Shown here: positions 22,401-31,389 of the stretch, in pieces
Layout: every line of letters begins with the position of its first letter
How positions within the stretch are numbered: the stretch's first letter is position 1
Source: Symbiodinium natans
Taxonomy: Eukaryota > Sar > Dinophyceae > Suessiales > Symbiodiniaceae
DNA: 64,000 nucleotides
NCBI GenBank assembly: GCA_905221605.1
Contig: CAJNDS010000602.1
Location: forward strand, 769,001-833,000
Direction of reading: 5' to 3'
Position numbers and translations under genes: made by a program
The notes under the pieces: model-generated
Told to the model about the DNA's origin: nothing
What the model saw: only the letters and a program-made list of their open reading frames with translations
The model's database searches: none

Positions 22401-25400
22401 AAAGTTTTACTATTGTTTCTTGTCATCCAAGTATCAGCAGCGCCGCTGAAGTTGATATTTTTTGTTTGCTGAGAGTCGGTAGTGACATGGTAGTGACTGG
22501 CAGTGCTGCCTCCGAGATATGATCCCTGTGGGAAGAGGCTCAAATGCGGTGGCGATTTCGGCCTCTAGTGTGCCTGGAAACTGACCCTCGAGATGTTGGG
22601 TGGGACGAACCCTAAGCCTCAAAGGGCAGTGAAACCCGAAGAGAAAGATGTTAGGTGGGAGGCCCTGAACAGCAAATCTAAAAGGAGATGTTGCTGCCGA
22701 TGATAGGTGGGAAGGAAGCTTTCAACCCGGGGATGTTGGGCCAAGCAAAGGGAACTGTTGGGTGGGGGAGCCTGAGTTCCTGGAGATGTTTGGTGGAAAC
22801 CCTCAAGAGGCAGAGGTCGGGGAGGTTGGATGACAAACCCGTCAACCCAAACCCAAGAGATGCTGGGAGCCACCATCCTAGCAGGATTAGCCCCTGAAAG
22901 CTGTTGGAAGACGGTGTTGGCTGGCAAACCCCCTAAAAATTGGAGATGACATGCCCGCTTGGTCCGCTAGGTGAGAAGCCTTTATCCGAAAACCAATCCT
23001 GTTAGCCTGTGTGCATAGGCTTGAGCCAGGATGGAGAATTGCACATGTGCGATGGACATTGGAAATCAGCATTATCTTGTAGTCGTTTTTTGGGGCCTTT
23101 ATGCCCTACAATCGTTCCGGACTTGTTCAGAAGATAGATGTACGCTACCCCAGCAGCTCGCACCTCGTTCAGTACTCGTTGTGTCGATTCAGTGCATCTG
23201 AGCAGGTTCCAAAAATCCTGCCCCTTTTGTGAACCGTTGTGGCGCGCAAAGTGGTGTCAATGCCATCGGCAAGTTGCAAGCTTCGGCGGGATTGCTTTCG
23301 TGTCTCCTACAAAGAGCTACAGCGAAGACTTAACCAAGGGAGAACGGGGCCTCAGAGCATGACTGGATATGACTGGCGAGGGCGGCGAGGGGCTATAGCC
23401 AGATCTCACAATTGCAGAGGTATGTTCTGACAAGTAGGTCCTGCAACAGTTTGTTTTCGTTTTGCGTTTTCATTCGTTAACTCCCCAGCAACTTGTGTCA
23501 CATGATTCCAGTTGCTATTGTAGCAGGCCATACGGCGGCATTTGCTGCACCTGTGGGAGACCAACAAGGGGTATGATTCGTACGAGGATCAGTTGCCCCT
23601 CGGCTGTGAGATGCCCATTTGTTGCTGCGCAGTCGGGCTTCTTTGCCTTCTCAGGCAGTTTCAGCTAACACCAGTGCTTCGACGGGAGCTTCGCTTCCAC
23701 ATATTTGGCCGCGTCCTGCGCAATGCGCCTTTCCTGGCATTCCTGCGTGACTTTGAGGCACCCGACTCGGACGACCGCTTGGCAAATTTGTTTGTCCCTT
23801 ATGCTCTTGAGGTTACTGGAGCACGTGCGATATGTCATTCCAACACTTCGTGTTGTGTTTCCCCTAGCAGTTTACTGTAGGTTCCAAACTTGAGTGATAG
23901 CGTGAAGCATTTCCTCAGATAAATGCCCTTCTCTCACGGATGGTTCCTGGTGCTGTCTCTTTTTCTGTACACCAGAACTGGATTGCGTGAGGCCGATTGT
24001 ATGGCGTGCCCAGCGTTGTCTCCTGTTGTGCCCGGTTTGGAGCCGCGTCTCCCGCCGCGGTGTTCCTCCCTCCGGCCAACCAGAGTCGGATCGTGTGCAC
24101 CCCGGCACCCGCCTCTGGAATCCTCTCCATTCCCTGCTAAGAACCAGAGCCGGACCATGCGATGCGGCTCCCGTACCCCCCAATGTGTCTCCCTTCTTGT
24201 ATGGTACTGTATCCTATCGTGTGACACACAGGCCTGGACGACGCAGCGCATCTTTGGTGTAGTCTCTTCGTGTCTCCCAAAACCGGATTGTGTGACACGC
24301 CGTTGGTAGTGTCTCCTTCCTGCAGGTAAGCAGAGCCAGATCGCGTGACGAAGCGGTGTTCTCTAACCCTTTGTTTCGTGTGATGCGCCACCGGTGCTGT
24401 CAAATTTCGAGGCGGTTTGAGTGACCCGCTGCCGATGTTGTCTTTGTCTTTTGCTTTTAGGTACCAGAAAGGACACCCCGCGCTGCCGTTCTTGTCCTCC
24501 TCCTTTTGGGATGCACCCTTGTTCTTGCCCCCTTTATTTTGTCTAGCTTCTGGTTTCCACTCTTCTTTCTCTTCTTGTTCCCCTTATTGCCGAATGTGAA
24601 CTACAACCGACATGGACGCATTCACGTCCCATTTACTGGGAACCAGAATCGGATTGGAGGACGTGTCCCGTTCTTGTCCCCTTCCTGTCTGTTGAAGCAC
24701 AAGGGGCTGAGGAAAGCGATGCCACGATGCAAAACTTGGTCTTTACCATGAAAACGACGAGGCCAAGGAAGGAGTCCATAGACCTGGCGGCCCTAGCCGC
24801 GAGCGCGACTCGAGACTCATGAACGCTTGCCGTGAGGCGAGAGCCACGGGATGCATTCAAAGCGCAAGCTCCAGAACGTCAACAAGCAACCCAGAACAAC
24901 GAACCGCTAAACAGAAGTTGGCAAAGGTTGGTTGGAGGATGAGCTCCCACGGGGTAGATGTTGCTTTGAAGCAGGTCTGCCTCAAGCAGCTGGCAACCAA
25001 AGTATCAATCCGCATGCTATCGCGAGGCAAGCTGCATTCGCTTTTGCCAGTTTAGGGTGTGGATGGTGTGGCTTCGTGGCTCTTGTGGTGCTTGGGATGG
25101 CTTTGTATCTTGCTTAATCTTGACTTTGGAATTCTAGCTTTCAAGCATCATGTTGTTGCCTGGGCAGTTTTGGTACAGGCAGGATCAGCTGGGGGGGTAT
25201 GTGAGTGATGGCATTCAGCATTTTTGCAAGATGGGAGGTCACCTCACCCCGGCCCCCCGCCCCCCCCCCCCCCTCCAACGCTTTCTGTGGCCAAACTTTT
25301 TGAAGTCGACATGTAGAGTTGCTATATGACACTTTGCTGCGTTGTACACTTCCCTTTCAAAGGTATGCGAAGGACCGGCTCTAACCCCAAAGCGGCCTGG

Positions 25401-25585
25401 AGAGAGGGGAAACTGTGGTTCTGTAGACTCGACCATGCTCGACCGTGGCTTTATCCTCGTAGAGACTCGTATAAGCGAGCCCTGAGGCTGACAGAGAAGT
25501 CATGAAGGATTTGGTATTTGCTGTTGTGGAGGTGTTTGGATAGCCAGGTGACAATGTGGTCCGCATTGGGGAAGCAAACGACCAG
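17423..25585 (+). CDS. Voltage-gated K+ channel of the CNG/EAG/plant-KAT-like superfamily (spliced; 3' end not found)
   Basis: Exons at 17423-17500, 17577-~17626, 18103-~18160, 18366-18426, 20960-20998, 21124-21196, 21266-21376, ~21497-21570, 21652-21703, 21928-22011, 22119-22189, 22320-22353, 23527-23591, 23655-~23757, 24958-25026 and 25548-~25585 read consecutively as a six-helix channel. They give S1 (AWDIVGLIFI), S2 (VLDAYFILDIFM), S3 (LFLDVLAGIPWELV), S4 with K/R at every third residue, S5 with the HWAACAWF signature, the pore TTMTTVGYGDI, S6, the C-linker (IRRHLLHLWETNKGYD; TPVLRRELRFHIFGRVL) and the beginning of the cyclic-nucleotide-binding domain (LSRGDNVVRIGEANDQ). The protein should sit in the plasma or an internal membrane and pass K+. 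Most junctions keep phase. Donors are GT, GC or GA. The rest of the binding domain was not found, and an N-terminus before S1 is unknown. Some short linker exons are also missing. Confidence 0.85.
17577..17626 (+). CDS. Channel exon: S1-S2 loop
   Basis: After GCCTCAG it reads YETYALPVYLAFDFQ, matching the Y-x3-(V/A)P-x-x-LAF loop after S1. The 3' boundary is uncertain, because a stop follows at 17634-17636. Confidence 0.7.
18103..18160 (+). CDS. Channel exon: S2
   Basis: A TTGCAATTGCAG acceptor precedes VLDAYFILDIFMSYLTA. The two acidic residues of S2 (D..F..D) that pair with S4 charges are present. The 3' boundary is not certain, and a short exon may be missing after it. Confidence 0.75.
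18366..18426 (+). CDS. Channel exon: S2-S3 linker and start of S3
   Basis: GGCAG acceptor, then LISAPKDIARAYSRRWLFLD, then a GT donor at 18427. It joins in phase to 20960, giving FLDVLAGIPWELV, the hallmark S3 sequence. The intron between is about 2.5 kb. Confidence 0.8.
19210..19540. repeat. Extreme G-run tract inside a channel intron
   Basis: From 19264 to 19540 the + strand is nearly all G broken by single T, or rarely C/A, with runs over 15 G. It lies inside the S3 intron (18427-20959). Its translations (poly-Gly on +, poly-Pro on -) are not genes. Strong quadruplex potential is expected on the + strand and in nascent RNA. Confidence 0.9.
20960..20998 (+). CDS. Channel exon: S3
   Basis: A 39-nt exon, VLAGIPWELVNSM, phase 0 at both ends, between a GAG acceptor and a GT donor. 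It fits exactly between the preceding FLD and the S4 exon. Confidence 0.8.
21124..21196 (+). CDS. Channel exon: S4 voltage sensor
   Basis: CCCAG acceptor, then LFKMLRLVRVMRLIRFLRV. One Lys and five Arg occur at every third position, a complete voltage-sensor helix. The exon ends one base into a codon before a GA donor. Confidence 0.85.
21266..21376 (+). CDS. Channel exon: S4-S5 linker and S5
   Basis: After CCAAG it reads VKMYIETRPTLTF, then ILRLLFILCAVTHWAACAWF. The HW-x-A-C-x-W(F/Y) motif is diagnostic for CNG/HCN/EAG/KAT-type S5. The GT donor is at 21377. Confidence 0.85.
21497..21570 (+). CDS. Channel exon: turret before the pore
   Basis: Reads TWVTKHLPSEFSVSEGYVYS. The frame runs to 21570, before a GA donor, and joins in phase to the next exon as VYSLYFTLTTMTTVGYGD. 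The 5' boundary could be 21497 or 21509. Confidence 0.65.
21652..21703 (+). CDS. Channel exon: pore helix and K+ selectivity filter
   Basis: YFTLTTMTTVGYGDITP contains the K+ channel signature TVGYGD, so the channel should select K+ rather than conduct cations non-selectively as CNG channels do. A GC donor at 21704 joins it in phase to ANLGEI of S6. Confidence 0.9.
21928..22011 (+). CDS. Channel exon: S6
   Basis: Reads ANLGEICFALLLLLIATVV, then FATVMGYLT, with the E-x-x-F-A start and FA-x-x-x-G-x-x-T end of S6 in this superfamily. Exactly 28 codons, with a GA donor. Confidence 0.85.
22119..22189 (+). CDS. Channel exon: C-linker, first helices
   Basis: DMIANVNSERNQQAEKILML, then SNYM, matches the post-S6 A' helix of the C-linker. 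A GC donor splits the Met codon, which the next exon completes. Confidence 0.75.
22320..22353 (+). CDS. Channel exon: C-linker
   Basis: A 34-nt exon, TWRNIPPHLYK (the RW-x-x-(I/L)P-x-x-L motif), between CCTAG and a GT donor, in phase with both neighbours. Confidence 0.75.
22565..22940. repeat. Degenerate ~45-60 bp repeat (GATGTTGGGTGGGA type) in a channel intron
   Basis: About seven diverged copies of a unit with a GAGATGTTGGGTGGGA core and a following AAACCCT/CCCTGA segment. It lies in the intron between 22354 and 23526. Related units occur at 37320-37520. Confidence 0.6.
23527..23591 (+). CDS. Channel exon: C-linker middle
   Basis: AIRRHLLHLWETNKGYDSYE followed by DQ. The LWE-x-x-x-GYD motif is typical of C-linkers of EAG/CNG-like channels. 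GT donor at 23592, phase 2. Confidence 0.85.
23655..23757 (+). CDS. Channel exon: C-linker end, lead into nucleotide-binding domain
   Basis: QFQLTPVLRRELRFHIFGRV, then LRNAPFLAFLRDFE. The LSP-x-LRREL and R-x-x-PF motifs mark the end of the C-linker. The precise 3' boundary is uncertain by a base or two. Confidence 0.85.
23960..24670. repeat. Degenerate tandem repeat with CCAGAGCCGGATCGTGTGAC-like core
   Basis: At least six diverged copies, near 23972, 24080, 24142, 24284, 24329 and 24641. Each has an ACCAGA-x-x-GGAT-x-GTGTGA core followed by TGTCTCC- or TTGTCC-type sequence. It lies within the channel intron 23758-24957. Confidence 0.6.
24958..25026 (+). CDS. Channel exon: start of cyclic-nucleotide-binding domain
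   Basis: VALKQVCLKQLATKVSIRML, then SR, resembles the opening helix and first strand of a cyclic-nucleotide-binding domain. It ends at a GC donor, and its last base completes Gly with the next exon (LSRGDNVV). Confidence 0.75.
25255..25275. repeat. C-rich tract
   Basis: A CCCCGC then C13-type run inside the intron between the last two recognised channel exons. Confidence 0.8.
25548..25585 (+). CDS. Channel exon: cyclic-nucleotide-binding domain, strand 2
   Basis: GDNVVRIGEANDQ matches the G-D-x-(I/V)-(I/V)-x-x-G-E segment of the binding domain. No following exon with the MYF(I/V)..G or FGE-x-(A/S) phosphate-binding motif was found up to 29 kb. The gene may be truncated, or the exons may be too short to spot. 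Confidence 0.75.
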
Positions 25586-25599
25586 CAAGGTCCTCAGCT

Positions 25600-28500
25600 G
25601 GCTTGTTGTTGTCCTAAAGTGTGGTTTCAAGTCCTTTCAAGAATCCCTTAGAAAAAGCCGGGCTTCGGAACTTCGCGTTCTTCTTTCGGACCTGCCTCTG
25701 ATCCTGAAGGCAACGGGATAGAAGGGTAGTCCCTCGCCCCTTGCTACTTTGGAGTCCGTCAGGCCTGTGCGGAGCCCAGCACGTTGGGCTTGCTCAGACC
25801 AGCAGCCTTGAGGCTGTAGGCCAGAGTCGGCCAGAGTCTCTGCAATGCGGCGGTGGCCCTTGCTGTCCCCCGCTTGTTTTGCTTGGCAGGTGAGGGTCAT
25901 AGAGGCCACTTGCAGCGCCCAGCATGCTTCCCTGAAGCCTGCTTATTCTTCTTGGTGTTGAGGGGTCGAGGCTTCTGCAGAGCCCCGCTTGGTTTGCGTG
26001 CATCATCCCACGGGCAACGAAACGAGGCTAGGGGTCAGGGTCGATCCCGAGTCCACTCCAGTTGATTCTGGGGGCCACTCCAGAGACTAGAACGAAAGGC
26101 AAGCTCTTAATTGTGGCACCCATGTGCAACAGTGCTACAGCCAACTCTTCAGAGTGGGGCTTGTTTCTGGACGCCAGACCGGGGAGCTCGACGAAAGGAC
26201 CACCTCACCCGCTTCGCAACGGACCCCAACGAACGAAAACTTCAGTGCCCCGCCCATTTTCGGACCCCCAAACCGCATGTTGTCCCATTTGAAGCTTTTT
26301 GACCGTTTGGGGCATGTCTGCAGTGCTGTGCCGCGCAGTGCTGTGCCGCGCAGTGCTGTGCTGCGATGTGCTGTGCTGTGCTCCAAGGATTTTCATATTG
26401 GTACAAGGCAAAGTGCGTTTGTCTTTGAACGAAAGCCTGTGGACGAATCCAGCTTCTGAGGACTGGTGAACGGGGCTTCCCTGCAAGCTTGCAGCGCGCA
26501 GCACACGCATGAAACATTCTGTGTTTCCACTGCGCGTAGGAACTGATGGACGAGATCTGGTCGACATATGCGCCAAAGAAACGTCGGGCGCACGACTCAA
26601 GCACAGCTTTTTTTCTGGAAGGCGGGGGGGGGGGTTTATGTGACATCAGAGCTTCTTGAGACGCAACCTTGTCAGAAGTTGAGCCCTCACATCTTCCTTT
26701 GGCCCATTCAAAATCCAAAGCCAGAATGGCCACTCTTGCTTGTGTGTCGTCATGCCTTGGAAGCTAAGCAGCTTGAATGCAGCTGCATGGTCTGGCACTT
26801 CTGCTGTTCCGGCACATTCTACCAGAGAATCGGAAGATTTGAGTCAATGCTCTGCTCCTTCCGTTTGGGCCATTTCGACAATATTTCGAATCCCGATCAC
26901 TTTCAGACTCCCGAAGCACGGATACCTCGGACAAGGCCTGATAGGACCAGGCATGATCAGATCAGGTGGTTCGACATGATCACATGGTGTCAGGCCTCCA
27001 CACTGCAATGATGCACCAGAAGCGCCAGAAGGCGCTCGAGGCTGCTGTGAACCAGAGCTCCTATGCCAGTGCCCAGCCCCTAGTAATCAACATATTCAAA
27101 CTCATGACTACAGGGACACATTGACTGATCTTTGTGTGCACAACCCCAAAGCTGTGCAAGTTTGCATTGCGCCCGCTGTGCAGCCCGCAAGAGAGCAGAT
27201 CTTGGAAGGATTTTTTGATTTGCTCGATGAGGAAGGGGTCATGAAGTTCTTGACTGAGGCTTTCCAGAACGTGGATGCGACTCACACCCTTTTCGCCACA
27301 AAGACATTCATCAGGGCCGAGGACTGCTGAAATCCGAAGTGGGAAAGGCGACGCACGAGTGCCACGAATGACCATGCTTCGGCACGTGAGTACTGCAGCA
27401 CTGCCGACACTACAGTGTCAGGAGCAACTGCTGGTTCAGGCCAGGGCACAAGATGTGCATGTGTGGGTTCCGTATTTTGTTTCCTCAATGGTTTGCTCGT
27501 ACCTGCTCTCATCCTGAAGTCCTTCTAGAACACGTGGTGTTTGGTGTAGTGGCATGCAGCGGTAGAAGGATTGTCGTCAACGCCGGGCTGCGCGCTTCAT
27601 CCAGACCCGCTGGCGGCAGAAGCTGCTGCTTGTCTCATCTCATTCAATCTCATTCCGTCAGGTTGTCATCTGTAGACATTTGTAGAGATTGCAGACTCTT
27701 TCCGCGTGTTTTCTACCACAGAGACTGCCCAGAATCGTCGTTGCTCCTCTGACACGACTTTAGGTGTGCGCGGCAACTGGTTTCAAAATACGCTGAAATT
27801 CACCTTGTCCTCAATGTGCAAACCAAGGAAGGCGAGAAGGGCCAGGCGCACTTGTCGTGATCCGGGGATCCGGGCCATGTCAACTTGTTTCGGCTCATCG
27901 TTGGGAGATCGTGTGGCATCAATGGGACGTATGCGTAGGCCGTAGGAATACATACTTGAGACATGTTGTCGTCGTGTCTCAGTGTCTGCAAAAGGTGATG
28001 CCGTCGAGTGAAGAAGTTAGGCCATGTCAGGCCATGCGAATATTTCATTTCCGTCCCCATTTCGGCGTGAACTTTCTTCAAGAATTTCGAGCGTAGTTCC
28101 ATGACATCATCATTATGTCAAGGCTCTATTCACGTGTCTTCGAAAAGGGTGATTCGACTCCGCGGCATCACCCGGCATTTGGTCCACTTGCTGACTTCCG
28201 TTCTGCAATCCAGTCTCTCACGAAAGCCTTGGAGTTGTTTGAGCTTTCGGGTCCGTGAGCTTTCGTGGCTTTCATGGCCTTCATCCCTTGGAGCCGAATC
28301 TGAAGTGCAGCAAGTCCAGAATGTCCTTCGAAATCCTCCTTCAGATGTCCAGCTCCCGAATGCTAGGCCCTGTTAGGCAGTATTTGCAAAGCGTAGAGAC
28401 TGTCTCCGCGCCGCAGAGACAGCAATCTCTCCACATTGCTTCGGGCAGGCTAACCTCGCAACCAATTGTGTGCAGCATGAGCATCGAGGTGGCAAGAGCA

Positions 28501-28680
28501 TGTGAGACGAACATGGTATATCCTTTGGTTGTGCCAGATGTTAGTGCATCGGACACGTGCCAAGACGCCGACTCTATCTGCCACAGCAGGCACCTGCCTA
28601 TTTTGGAGAATCTTGCCTCTGGGATGCCGTAGAGAAGTGGGACGATGAACCTCCGCAGTGCATGCATCTGGGCTGCACTG
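25600..28680. other. Unresolved stretch with weak exon-like pieces
   Basis: A tandem GCAGTGCTGTGCCGC repeat (three copies) lies at about 26320-26365 and a G-run at 26622-26633. Two pieces read like exons on the + strand: about 27000-27110 (AMMHQKRQKALEAAVNQSS) and 27190-27330 (QILEGFFDLLDEEGVMKFL). The latter faintly recalls an EF-hand flank but lacks the calcium loop. A longer frame at 28335-28631 (+) is unidentified. None is assigned. Confidence 0.3.
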
Positions 28681-28800
28681 AGAGTGTGTGTGTGTGTGTG
28701 AAGTATAGATAGGAATAGAATAGACTTGGATATATTAATATATATAATATATATATATATATATGTGTGTGTAAGTCTTTTTGTGTGTACATACATATAT
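28680..28800. repeat. GT and AT microsatellites
   Basis: A (GT)n run at 28685-28701, then an (AT)n run at about 28738-28764 passing into (GT)n. Confidence 0.9.
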
Positions 28801-29042
28801 AGGTGTCGAGTTTGGTAGGCTATGGGTACATACCGCTGCCCGCTGCTTGTTCTTGTTCTGTGCCGGCTTGGAGGGGGTTTAATGCATTGAAAAACACATA
28901 TTTACATGCTGTATCTGATATCATGTATGTGTGAGCGCTTTTTTAAACCTCCGTGCTGTTGTGGGCTTGTCGATCGCCGAGCACATTCCCATCTAAAGTG
29001 TCCACTTCATAGCTTGCGAAGCACGGCTCTTTGCACCCCCAG

Positions 29043-30618
29043 GTACAGTGTGCGGTGCGAGATGCGATCAGAAGTGATGTGTCTTCTTCGGGCAGACATT
29101 GGTGTGCCTCAAGATGCACACCGGGTTGTGTCGGCAGAAACCCCACAGGTTCGGTTGAAGACAGCAGGCGAAGGGAGACATTTCGGTTCAATGTTGCGAC
29201 GCGCGGTATGGGTTCGCAGTTCCAACCGCTGATTCCGCAGGGATGGTAGCTGTTCTTCCGTGTGTCACGGCTCTAATGCTGCCTACAATCAATGAACATA
29301 CGTAGTTGGAATACGACGTACTCGGGTTGATGGCTGGCGGGGCATGGATGAGGGGAGGGGGCTATGTCAGGACACTGCTTCGGGTGTTTCGGCTTTGTTT
29401 CAACATTCTCAACCCCAACAGCCATCTCCATTACAAGGCCTTGATCAAGGAGTTCTCCCCTTGGATGGGGGAGAGGTTCGAAGTCTTCCGTGAGGAGGCT
29501 CCGACATGCTCCGACAAAAGGCGGACAGTTCTTGCATGCTCTCCTTTTTTTGCAGAGTGGTCAGGTCGTCCAGAATCTCGCGGAGGCAGCAAAGGTACGC
29601 ATGCGACAAAGCCCGTCGGCGTCAAAGCTGTCAGAGTTGGATCAGGAGGGGCAGAGAAGGATCGTGTACGTGCGTGTCCGTGCGTGTCCGTCCGTGTTTG
29701 TTTATGCCATATGCCAAGTGTCCGTCCATGCCGTGTCCATGTGTGTCCGTCCTTTCCTTTCCATGTCCGTCCGTGTCCGTCCGCGTCCGTCCGTCTCCGC
29801 CCGTTTCCGTCCGCGTCCGTCCGTGTCCGTGCGTGTCCGTCCATGCCATGTTAAATGCGTGTCCGTCCGTGTCCGTGTGCGTCCGTGCGTGCCGTGCGCG
29901 TCCGTCCGTGTCCGTCCGCGCAGGTCTGCGTCCATCCGTGTCCGTCCGCGTAGGTCTGCGTCCATCCGTGTCCGTGCGTGTCCGTCGGTGTCAGTCCGTG
30001 TCCGTCCGTCCGTGCGCGTCCTTGTTCTTCCGTGCGTGCCTGTCCTTCCATGTCCGTCGTAAGCACGGAGGGACGCGGACGGACACGGACGAACATGGAC
30101 AGAAATGGAGGGACATGGCGGGACACGCACGGACGGACGGACACGGATTGCCATGACTGACAAGGACGGACACGGACGGACACGGACGGACACGGACGGA
30201 CACGGACGGACACGGACGGACACGGACGGACACGGACGGACACGAACGGACACAGACGGACACGGGCGTCGGACACGGACGGACACGGACGGACACGCGC
30301 GGACACGCTCGGACACGCTCGGACACGGACGGACGCGGTCTGTGTGGGTCCCTGTCCGTCCGTGTCCCCGTCCGTGTCCCCGTCCGCTTCCGTCCGCTTC
30401 CGTCTGTCTGTCCGCTCGTCTGTCCGTCCGTTCCGCCGTCACTACCGTCTGTCTGTCCCGCCCGTCCATCCGCAGCTGTCCCAATCCATGTTTCGCACCT
30501 TTTTCGATTCCGTAGGTGCCGGGACGTTGCAAGCTTTCGGTTGGGCATCGCAGAAGACCCAACACATGTTTCGACGTCATGGTGCCTTTGTCGATGTAAT
30601 ATCCGCCGCGAGAAATTA
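29043..30618 (+). CDS. 3' exons of an unidentified gene
   Basis: Four candidate exons on the + strand have good splice signals. The first is 29043-29148, after CCCCCAG and before GT, containing MRSEVMCLLRADIGVPQDAH. The second lies about 29427-29516 and contains KALIKEFSPWMGERFEVFRE. The third is 29556-29594, after TTTTTTGCAG and before GT, reading SGQVVQNLAEAAK. The fourth is 30476-30618, after CCGCAG, containing SQSMFRTFFDSVGAGTLQAF and ending with TAA. Exons 2 to 4 join in phase if exon 2 uses a GA donor. No family is recognised. The last exon has an amphipathic or weakly hydrophobic start and a basic RRHG patch. The last intron is almost wholly minisatellite. Confidence 0.4.
29661..30475. 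repeat. Strand-switching 10-bp minisatellite (CCGTGTCCGT / ACGGACACGG)
   Basis: Units of about 10 nt run as CCGTGTCCGT-type sequence from 29661 to about 30058. They flip to the complementary CACGGACGGA type from about 30064 to 30341, nearly perfect at 30163-30250, and flip back from about 30346 to 30470. The array therefore contains large inverted repeats. Long open frames on both strands (SVRVRPCP and HGRTRTDTD types) are artefacts of the periodicity. Confidence 0.9.
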
Positions 30619-31146
30619 AAAGAGTGTGACCGTTCATTGCAGCGTGCAGAGGACCTGACCAGTGCATCCACAGCATCCTCATCAAAGGATGAGCCCGCTG
30701 ACGAGAGGAGCTCACAGGAGCATTGCAGACTCCGTGTGACATCTAGGTGCACACATCAACTGCCTTCAGTCATGCTGCCATGATCAAAGCCATGGGGAAT
30801 CTACCTAAGCATGAGACGGAGAGTGTCGAGAGGCACGCCGTAAAGTCGTGAAGGTGTGGAATATCATTGGAGCCGTTAGTCAGCATACGTAGATTTTGCA
30901 GCCGAAATGCTGAACAACATTGAATGGTATTGAACAATATTGAATACATCAAACGCTTGACGCCGATACCAGGGTACAATACTGAACCATCGGAAGTGCT
31001 ATGCTTCGCGAGGGGTCGTGGTAAACATCGCAAAGCAAGTGGAGCAAACGAACCTTGAAAAGCATAACATGTAAGCAAACTGGTGTAGTTCCCCGGATAA
31101 GTTTTTTCAAAGCATAATAGAATGGAGACCAGTTTTGAAGTTCAAT

Positions 31147-31373
31147 CTAGGTTTTGAACTTCAAAACTCCGGGGTCCAAGATTCAAGGTTCAAGATTCCA
31201 GGAAAAGTTTCCATGGGATCTTGAATCCTGGATCCCGGAGTTTTGAAGTTCAATCCGGGGTTTTGAACATCAAAACTCCGGGATCCAGGATCCAAGATCC
31301 CGTGGAAACTTTTTCCTGGAATCTTGAATCTTGAATCTTGGATCCCGGAGTTTTGAAGTTCAAAACTCTGGAT
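31147..31373. repeat. ~227-bp imperfect palindrome
   Basis: The left arm (31147-31258) and right arm (31262-31373) are near-perfect inverted copies centred at about 31260. Both carry the words TTTTGAACTTCAAAACTCC, GGATCCAAGATTCAAG and GGAAAAAGTTTCC. The DNA or RNA could fold into one long hairpin. No gene is seen. Confidence 0.8.
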
Positions 31374-31389
31374 TGAAGTTCAAAACTCG

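Noticed and set aside
27190-27330. EF-hand in FFDLLDEEGVMKFL
   Set aside because: The calcium-binding loop (D-x-D-x-D-G) is not present, so a functional EF-hand cannot be claimed.
29661-30475. Possible CRISPR-like array
   Set aside because: Units are 10 bp with no unique spacers, and the setting is eukaryotic.
29431-30752. Large frames rich in RTRTDTDG and SVRVRPCP on both strands
   Set aside because: These come from the periodic 10-bp minisatellite, which keeps several frames open. No domain is present.
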